This document shows positions 51,990 to 62,247 of a stretch of 64,000 bases of DNA, piece after piece. The notes under the pieces are model-generated. The model made no database searches, was not told where the DNA came from, and was given only the letters and a program-made list of their open reading frames with translations. Every line of letters begins with the position of its first letter. Within the stretch, counting starts at the first letter, position 1. Source of the stretch: Ceriagrion tenellum (taxonomy: Eukaryota; Arthropoda; Insecta; Odonata; Coenagrionidae); contig OY720632.1 of NCBI GenBank assembly GCA_963169105.1, positions 558,001 through 622,000 of the forward strand, given 5' to 3'. Made by a program: the position numbers and the translations under genes.

Positions 51990-54900
51990 CGTTTTCACTA
52001 CACGAAGGGGGCAACGATCAAAAATCCTAAGGTTAAACACTTGCAAAATTTGCCGAAAATGGCAGAATATAAAATTTATTAAAATCACGCGGAGCGACAC
52101 CCGTGCATCGAGAAAGCTCCAACGAAGCCTATCACTATCGCGTTCGATGCCTATTCCCGAAAATTCTAGGATCGGTCTGTTTCCGCCACCGAAAACGTCC
52201 TCAAAATGACACCTTTTCCGGCCTTCAAACGCTCCTAACTCAAAAAGCACGCAACGCACGCGGACGTCGTCTCGTAATCAAGCACGTACCGATCACACGC
52301 GCATACACGGTCCACGCGAAGGAATCACATCCACTCGTTTTCACTACACGAAGGGGGCAACGATCAAAAATCCTAAGGTTTGCTTGCAACTTGCAAAATT
52401 TGCCGAAAATGGCAGAATATAAAATTTATTAAAATCACGCGGAGCGACACCCGTGCATCGAGAAAGCTCCAACGAAGCCTATCACTATCGCGTTCGATGC
52501 CTATTCCCGAAAATTCTAGGATCGGTCTGTTTCCGCCACCGAAAACGTCCTCAAAATGACACCTTTTCCGGCCTTCAAACGCTCCTAACTCAAAAAGCAC
52601 GCAACGCACGCGGACGTCGTCTCGTAATCAAGCACGTACCGACCACACGCGCATACACGTTCCACGCGAAGGAATCACATCCACTCGTTTTCACTACACG
52701 AAGGGGGCAACGATCAAAAATCCTAAGGTTAAACACTTGCAAAATTTGCCGAAAATGGCAGAGTATAAAATTTATTAAAATCACGCGGAGCGACACTCGT
52801 GCATCGAGAAAGCTCCAACGAAGCCTATCACTATCGCGTTCGATGCCTATTCCCGAAAATTCTAGGATCGGTCTGTTTCCGCCGCCGAAAACGTCCTCAA
52901 AATGACACCTTTTCCGGCCTTCAAACGCTCCTAACTCAAAAAGCACGCAACGCACGCGGACGTCGTCTCGTAATCAAGCACGTACCGACCACACGCGCAT
53001 ACACGTTCCACGCGAAGGAATCACATCCACTCGTTTTCACTACACGAAGGGGGCAACGATCAAAAATCCTAAGGTTAAACACTTGCAAAATTTGCCGAAA
53101 ATGGCAGAATATAAAATTTATTTAAATCACGCGGAGCGACACCCGTGCATCGAGAAAGCTCCAACGAAGCCTATCACTATCGCGTTCGATGCCTATTCCC
53201 GAAAATTCTAGGATCGGTCTGTTTCCGCCACCGAAAACGTCCTCAAAATGACACCTTTTCCGGCCTTCAAACGCTCCTAACTCAAAAAGCACGCAACGCA
53301 CGCGGACGTCGTCTCGTAATCAAGCACGTACCGACCACACGCGCATACACGTTCCACGCGAAGGAATCACATCCACTCGTTTTCACTATACGAAGGGGGC
53401 AACGATCAAAAATCCTAAGGTTAAAAACTTGCAAAATTTGCCGAAAATGGCAGAGTATAAAATTTATTAAAATCACGCGGAGCGACACTCGTGCATCGAG
53501 AAAGCTCCAACGAAGCCTATCACTATCGCGTTCGATGCCTATTCCCGAAAATTCTAGGATCGGTCTGTTTCCGCCGCCGAAAACGTCCTCAAAATGACAC
53601 CTTTTCCGGCCTTCAAACGCTCCTAACTCAAAAAGCACGCAACGCACGCGGACGTCGTCTCGTAATCAAGCACGTACCGACCACACGCGCATACACGTTC
53701 CACGCGAAGGAATCACATCCACTCGTTTTCACTACACGAAGGGGGCAACGATCAAAAATCCTAAGGTTAAACACTTGCAAAATTTGCCGAAAATGGCAGA
53801 ATATAAAATTTATTAAAATCACGCGGAGCGACACACGTGCATCGAGAAAGCTCCAACGAAGCCTATCACTATCGCGTTCGATGCCTATTCCCGAAAATTC
53901 TAGGATCGGTCTGTTTCGGCCACCGAAAACGTCCTCAAAATGACACCTTTTCCGGCCTTCAAACGCTCCTAACTCAAAAAGCACGCAACGCACGCGGACG
54001 TCGTCTCGTAATCAAGCACGTACCGACCACACGCGCATACACGTTCCACGCGAAGGAATCACATCCACTCGTTTTCACTACACGAAGGGGGCAACGATCA
54101 AAAATCCTAAGGTTTGCTTGCAACTTGCAAAATTTGCCGAAAATGGCAGAATATAAAATTTATTAAAATCACGCGGAGCGACACCCGTGCATCGAGAAAG
54201 CTCCAACGAAGCCTATCACTATCGCGTTCGATGCCTATTCCCGAAAATTCTAGGATCGGTCTGTTTCGGCCACCGAAAACGTCCTCAAAATGACACCTTT
54301 TCCGGCCTTCAAACGCTCCTAACTCAAAAAGCACGCAACGCACGCGGACGTCGTCTCGTAATCAAGCACGTACCGACCACACGCGCATACACGTTCCACG
54401 CGAAGGAATCACATCCACACGTTTTCACTACACGAAGGGGGCAACGATCAAAAATCCTAAGGTTTGCTTGCAACTTGCAAAATTTGCCGAAAATGGCAGA
54501 ATATAAAATTAATTAAAATCACGCGGAGCGACAATCGTGCATCGAGAAAGCTCCAACGAAGCCTATCACTATCGCGTTCGATGCCTATTCCCGAAAATTC
54601 TAGGATCGGTCTGTTTCCGCCGCCGAAAACGTCCTCAAAATGACACCTTTTCCGGCCTTCAAACGCTCCTAACTCAAAAAGCACGCAACGCACGCGGACG
54701 TCGTCTCGTAATCAAGCACGTACCGACCACACGCGCATACACGTTCCACGCGAAGGAATCACATCCACTCGTTTTCACTACACGAAGGGGGCAACGATCA
54801 AAAATCCTAAGGTTAAACACTTGCAAAATTTGCCGAAAATGGCAGAATATAAAATTTATTAAAATCACGCGGAGCGACACCCGTGCATCGAGAAAGCTCC

Positions 54901-57900
54901 AACGAAGCCTATCACTATCGCGTTCGATGCCTATTCCCGAAAATTCTAGGATCGGTCTGTTTCGGCCACCGAAAACGTCCTCAAAATGACACCTTTTCCG
55001 GCCTTCAAACGCTCCTAACTCAAAAAGCACGCAACGCACGCGGACGTCGTCTCGTAATCAAGCACGTACCGACCACACGCGCATACACGTTCCACGCGAA
55101 GGAATCACATCCACTCGTTTTCACTACACGAAGGGGGCAACGATCAAAAATCCTAAGGTTTGCTTGCAACTTGCAAAATTTGCCGAAAATGGCAGAATAT
55201 AAAATTTATTAAAATCACGCGGAGCGACACCCGTGCATCGAGAAAGCTCCAACGAAGCCTATCACTATCGCGTTCGATGCCTATTCCCGAAAATTCTAGG
55301 ATCGGTCTGTTTCCGCCACCGAAAACGTCCTCAAAATGACACCTTTTCCGGCCTTCAAACGCTCCTAACTCAAAAAGCACGCAACGCACGCGGACGTCGT
55401 CTCGTAATCAAGCACGTACCGACCACACGCGCATACACGTTCCACGCGAAGGAATCACATCCACACGTTTTCACTACACGAAGGGGGCAACGATCAAAAA
55501 TCCTAAGGTTAAACACTTGCAAAATTTGCCGAAAATGGCAGAATATAAAATTTATTTAAATCACGCGGAGCGACACCCGTGCATCGAGAAAGCTCCAACG
55601 AAGCCTATCACTATCGCGTTCGATGCCTATTCCCGAAAATTCTAGGATCGGTCTGTTTCCGCCACCGAAAACGTCCTCAAAATGACACCTTTTCCGGCCT
55701 TCAAACGCTCCTAACTCAAAAAGCACGCAACGCACGCGGACGTCGTCTCGTAATCAAGCACGTACCGACCACACGCGCATACACGTTCCACGCGAAGGAA
55801 TCACATCCACTCGTTTTCACTACACGAAGGGGGCAACGATCAAAAATCCTAAGGTTAAACACTTGCAAAATTTGCCGAAAATGGCAGAATATAAAATTTA
55901 TTTAAATCACGCGGAGCGACACCCGTGCATCGAGAAAGCTCCAACGAAGCCTATCACTATCGCGTTCGATGCCTATTCCCGAAAATTCTAGGATCGGTCT
56001 GTTTCCGCCACCGTAAACGTCCTCAAAATGACACCTTTTCCGGCCTTCAAACGCTCCTAACTCAAAAAGCACGCTACGCACGCGGACGTCGTCTCGTAAT
56101 CAAGCACGTACCGACCACACGCGCATACACGTTCCACGCGAAGGAATCACATCCACACGTTTTCACTACACGAATGGGGCAACGATCAAAAATCCTAAGG
56201 TTAAACACTTGCAAAATTTGCCGAAAATGGCAGAATATAAAATTTATTAAAATCACGCGCAGCGACACCCGTGCATCGAGAAAGCTCCAACGAAGCCTAT
56301 CACTATCGCGTTCGATGCCTATTCCCGAAAATTCTAGTATCGGTCTGTTTCCGCCACCGAAAACGTCCTCAAAATGACACCTTTTCCGGCCTTCAAACGC
56401 TCCTAACTCAAAAAGCACGCAACGCACGCGGACGTCGTCTCGTAATCAAGCACGTACCGACTACACGCGCATACACGTTCCACGCGAAGGAATCACATCC
56501 ACTCGTTTTCACTACACGAAGGGGGCAACGATCAAAAATCCTAAGGTTAAACACTTGCAAAATTTGCCGAAAATGGCAGAGTATAAAATTTATTAAAATC
56601 ACGCGGAGCGACACTCGTGCATCAAAAAAGCTCCAACGAAGCCTATCACTATCGCGTTCGATGCCTATTCCCGAAAATTCTAGGATCGGTCTGTTTCCGC
56701 CACCGAAAACGTCCTCAAAATGACACCTTTTCCGGCCTTCAAACGCTCCTAACTCAAAAAGCACGCAACGCACGCGGACGTCGTCGCGTAATCAAGCACG
56801 TACCGACCACACGCGCATACACGTTCCACGCGAAGGAATCACATCCACTCGTTTTCACTACACGAAGGGGGCAACGATCAAAAATCCTAAGGTTAAACAC
56901 TTGCAAAATTTGCCGAAAATGGCAGAATATAAAATTTATTAAAATCACGCGGAGCGACACCCGTGCATCGAGAAAGCTCCAACGAAGCCTATCACTATCG
57001 CGTTCGATGCCTATTCCCGAAAATTCTAGGATCGGTCTGTTTCGGCCACCGAAAACGTCCTCAAAATGACACCTTTTCCGGCCTTCAAACGCTCCTAACT
57101 CAAAAAGCACGCAACGCACGCGGACGTCGTCTCGTAATCAAGCACGTACCGACCACACGCGCATACACGTTCCACGCGAAGGAATCACATCCACACGTTT
57201 TCACTACACGAAGGGGGCAACGATCAAAAATCCTAAGGTTAAACACTGCAAAATTTGCCGAAAATGGCAGAATATAAAATTTATTTAAATCACGCGGAGC
57301 GACACCCGTGCATCGAGAAAGCTCCAACGAAGCCTATCACTATCGCGTTCGATGCCTATTCCCGAAAATTCTAGGATCGGTCTGTTTCCGCCACCGAAAA
57401 CGTCCTCAAAATGACACCTTTTCCGGCCTTCAAACGCTCCTAACTCAAAAAGCACGCAACGCACGCGGACGTCGTCTCGTAATCAAGCACGTACCGACCA
57501 CACGCGCATACACGTTCCACGCGAAGGAATCACATCCACTCGTTTTCACTACACGAAGGGGGCAACGATCAAAAATCCTAAGGTTAAACACTTGCAAAAT
57601 TTGCCGAAAATGGCAGAATATAAAATTTATTTAAATCACGCGGAGCGACACCCGTGCATCGAGAAAGCTCCAACGAAGCCTATCACTATCGCGTTCGATG
57701 CCTATTCCCGAAAATTCTAGGATCGGTCTGTTTCCGCCACCGAAAACGTCCTCAAAATGACACCTTTTCCGGCCTTCAAACGCTCCTAACTCAAAAAGCA
57801 CGCAACGCACGCGGACGTCGTCTCGTAATCAAGCACGTACCGACCACACGCGCATACACGTTTCACGCGAAGGAATCACATCCACTCGTTTTCACTACAC

Positions 57901-58899
57901 GAAGGGGGCAACGATCAAAAATCCTAAGGTTAAACACTTGCAAAATTTGCCGAAAATGGCAGAATATAAAATTTATTAAAATCACGCGGAGCGACACCCG
58001 TGCATCGAGAAAGCTCCAACGAAGCCTATCACTATCGCGTTCGATGCCTATTCCCGAAAATTCTAGGATCGGTCTGTTTCCGCCACCGAAAACGTCCTCA
58101 AAATGACACCTTTTCCGGCCTTCAAACGCTCCTAACTCAAAAAGCACGCAACGCACGCGGACGTCGTCTCGTAATCAAGCACGTACCGATCACACGCGCA
58201 TACACGGTCCACGCGAAGGAATCACATCCACTCGTTTTCACTACACGAAGGGGGCAACGATCAAAAATCCTAAGGTTAAACACTTGCAAAATTTGCCGAA
58301 AATGGCAGAATATAAAATTTATTAAAATCACGCGCAGCGACACCCGTGCATCGAGAAAGCTCAAACGAAGCCTATCACTATCGCGTTCGATGCCTATTCC
58401 CGAAAATTCTAGGATCGGTCTGTTTCGGCCACCGAAAACGTCCTCAAAATGACACCTTTTCCGGCCTTCAAACGCTCCTAACTCAAAAAGCACGCAACGC
58501 ACGCGGACGTCGTCTCGTAATCAAGCACGTACCGATCACACGCGCATACACGTTCCACGCGAAGGAATCACATCCACACGTTTTCACTACACGAAGGGGG
58601 CAACGATCAAAAATCCTAAGGTTAAACACTTGCAAAATTTGCCGAAAATGGCAGAATATAAAATTTATTTAAATCACGCGGAGCGACACCCGTGCATCGA
58701 GAAAGCTCCAACGAAGCCTATCACTATCGCGTTCGATGCCTATTCCCGAAAATTCTAGGATCGGTCTGTTTCGGCCACCGAAAACGTCCTCAAAATGACA
58801 CCTTTACCGGCCTTCAAACGCTCCTAACTCAAAAAGCACGCAACGCACGCGGACGTCGTCTCGTAATCAAGCACGTACCGACCACACGCGCATACACGT
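51990..58899 (+). repeat. Zone F: 19-monomer HOR, copy 2, with altered end
   Basis: Matches copy 1 up to 57862 apart from a few substitutions and a 1-bp deletion near 57247 (AAACACTGC for AAACACTTGC) that makes the monomer 57096-57440 345 bp long. From 57863 (ACGTTTCACG) to about 58270 it instead matches the end of the truncated copy (45376 onward). The last monomers carry CTCAAACG (near 58363) and CTTTACCGG (near 58803), variants otherwise seen in zone A. This end is therefore a mosaic. Confidence 0.87.
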
Positions 58900-61800
58900 T
58901 CCACGCGAAGGAATCACATCCACTCGTTTTCACTACACGAAGGGGGCAACGATCAAAAATCCTAAGGTTTGCTTGCAACTTGCAAAATTTGCCGAAAATG
59001 GCAGAATATAAAATTTATTAAAATCACGCGGAGCGACACCCGTGCATCGAGAAAGCTCCAACGAAGCCTATCACTATCGCGTTCGATGCCTATTCCCGAA
59101 AATTCTAGGATCGGTCTGTTTCCGCCACCGAAAACGTCCTCAAAATGACACCTTTTCCGGCCTTCAAACGCTCCTAACTCAAAAAGCACGCAACGCACGC
59201 GGACGTCGTCTCGTAATCAAGCACGTACCGACCACACGCGCATACACGTTCCACGCGAAGGAATCACATCCACTCGTTTTCACTACACGAAGGGGGCAAC
59301 GATCAAAAATCCTAAGGTTAAAAACTTGCAAAATTTGCCGAAAATGGCAGAGTATAAAATTTATTAAAATCACGCGGAGCGACACTCGTGCATCGAGAAA
59401 GCTCCAACGAAGCCTATCACTATCGCGTTCGATGCCTATTCCCGAAAATTCTAGGATCGGTCTGTTTCCGCCGCCGAAAACGTCCTCAAAATGACACCTT
59501 TTCCGGCCTTCAAACGCTCCTAACTCAAAAAGCACGCAACGCACGCGGACGTCGTCTCGTAATCAAGCACGTACCGACCACACGCGCATACACGTTCCAC
59601 GCGAAGGAATCACATCCACTCGTTTTCACTACACGAAGGGGGCAACGATCAAAAATCCTAAGGTTAAACACTTGCAAAATTTGCCGAAAATGGCAGAATA
59701 TAAAATTTATTTAAATCACGCGGAGCGACACCCGTGCATCGAGAAAGCTCCAACGAAGCCTATCACTATCGCGTTCGATGCCTATTCCCGAAAATTCTAG
59801 GATCGGTCTGTTTCCGCCACCGAAAACGTCCTCAAAATGACACCTTTTCCGGCCTTCAAACGCTCCTAACTCAAAAAGCACGCAACGCACGCGGACGTCG
59901 TCTCGTAATCAAGCACGTACCGACCACACGCGCATACACGTTCCACGCGAAGGAATCACATCCACTCGTTTTCACTATACGAAGGGGGCAACGATCAAAA
60001 ATCCTAAGGTTAAAAACTTGCAAAATTTGCCGAAAATGGCAGAGTATAAAATTTATTAAAATCACGCGGAGCGACACTCGTGCATCGAGAAAGCTCCAAC
60101 GAAGCCTATCACTATCGCGTTCGATGCCTATTCCCGAAAATTCTAGGATCGGTCTGTTTCCGCCGCCGAAAACGTCCTCAAAATGACACCTTTTCCGGCC
60201 TTCAAACGCTCCTAACTCAAAAAGCACGCAACGCACGCGGACGTCGTCTCGTAATCAAGCACGTACCGACCACACGCGCATACACGTTCCACGCGAAGGA
60301 ATCACATCCACTCGTTTTCACTACACGAAGGGGGCAACGATCAAAAATCCTAAGGTTAAACACTTGCAAAATTTGCCGAAAATGGAAGAATATAAAATTT
60401 ATTAAAATCACGCGGAGCGACACCCGTGCATCGAGAAAGCTCCAACGAAGCCTATCACTATCGCGTTCGATGCCTATTCCCGAAAATTCTAGGATCGGTC
60501 TGTTTCGGCCACCGAAAACGTCCTCAAAATGACACCTTTTCCGGCCTTCAAACGCTCCTAACTCAAAAAGCACGCAACGCACGCGGACGTCGTCTCGTAA
60601 TCAAGCACGTACCGACCACACGCGCATACACGTTCCACGCGAAGGAATCACATCCACTCGTTTTCACTACACGAAGGGGGCAACGATCAAAAATCCTAAG
60701 GTTTGCTTGCAACTTGCAAAATTTGCCGAAAATGGCAGAATATAAAATTTATTAAAATCACGCGGAGCGACACCCGTGCATCGAGAAAGCTCCAACGAAG
60801 CCTATCACTATCGCGTTCGATGCCTATTCCCGAAAATTCTAGGATCGGTCTGTTTCGGCCACCGAAAACGTCCTCAAAATGACACCTTTTCCGGCCTTCA
60901 AACGCTCCTAACTCAAAAAGCACGCAACGCACGCGGACGTCGTCTCGTAATCAAGCACGTACCGACCACACGCGCATACACGTTTCACGCGAAGGAATCA
61001 CATCCACACGTTTTCACTACACGAAGGGGGCAACGATCAAAAATCCTAAGGTTTGCTTGCAACTTGCAAAATTTGCCGAAAATGGCAGAATATAAAATTA
61101 ATTAAAATCACGCGGAGCGACAATCGTGCATCGAGAAAGCTCCAACGAAGCCTATCACTATCGCGTTCGATGCCTATTCCCGAAAATTCTAGGATCGGTC
61201 TGTTTCCGCCGCCGAAAACGTCCTCAAAATGACACCTTTTCCGGCCTTCAAACGCTCCTAACTCAAAAAGCACGCAACGCACGCGGACGTCGTCTCGTAA
61301 TCAAGCACGTACCGACCACACGCGCATACACGTTCCACGCGAAGGAATCACATCCACTCGTTTTCACTACACGAAGGGGGCAACGATCAAAAATCCTAAG
61401 GTTAAACACTTGCAAAATTTGCCGAAAATGGCAGAATATAAAATTTATTAAAATCACGCGGAGCGACACCCGTGCATCGAGAAAGCTCCAACGAAGCCTA
61501 TCACTATCGCGTTCGATGCCTATTCCCGAAAATTCTAGGATCGGTCTGTTTCGGCCACCGAAAACGTCCTCAAAATGACACCTTTTCCGGCCTTCAAACG
61601 CTCCTAACTCAAAAAGCACGCAACGCACGCGGACGTCGTCTCGTAATCAAGCACGTACCGACCACACGCGCATACACGTTCCACGCGAAGGAATCACATC
61701 CACTCGTTTTCACTACACGAAGGGGGCAACGATCAAAAATCCTAAGGTTTGCTTGCAACTTGCAAAATTTGCCGAAAATGGCAGAATATAAAATTTATTA

Positions 61801-62247
61801 AAATCACGCGGAGCGACACCCGTGCATCGAGAAAGCTCCAACGAAGCCTATCACTATCGCGTTCGATGCCTATTCCCGAAAATTCTAGGATCGGTCTGTT
61901 TCCGCCACCGAAAACGTCCTCAAAATGACACCTTTTCCGGCCTTCAAACGCTCCTAACTCAAAAAGCACGCAACGCACGCGGACGTCGTCTCGTAATCAA
62001 GCACGTACCGACCACACGCGCATACACGTTCCACGCGAAGGAATCACATCCACACGTTTTCACTACACGAAGGGGGCAACGATCAAAAATCCTAAGGTTA
62101 AACACTTGCAAAATTTGCCGAAAATGGCAGAATATAAAATTTATTTAAATCACGCGGAGCGACACCCGTGCATCGAGAAAGCTCCAACGAAGCCTATCAC
62201 TATCGCGTTCGATGCCTATTCCCGAAAATTCTAGGATCGGTCTGTTT
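58900..62247 (+). repeat. Zone F: 19-mer, partial copy 3
   Basis: It matches 52311-55658 at an offset of 6589 bp and ends at the G/C difference at 62248. It has several private changes: TTAAAAAC near 59332, AATGGAAG near 60386, C in place of A near 60423 and T near 60985. It contains the same series of four 350-bp monomers as copies 1 and 2. Confidence 0.88.
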
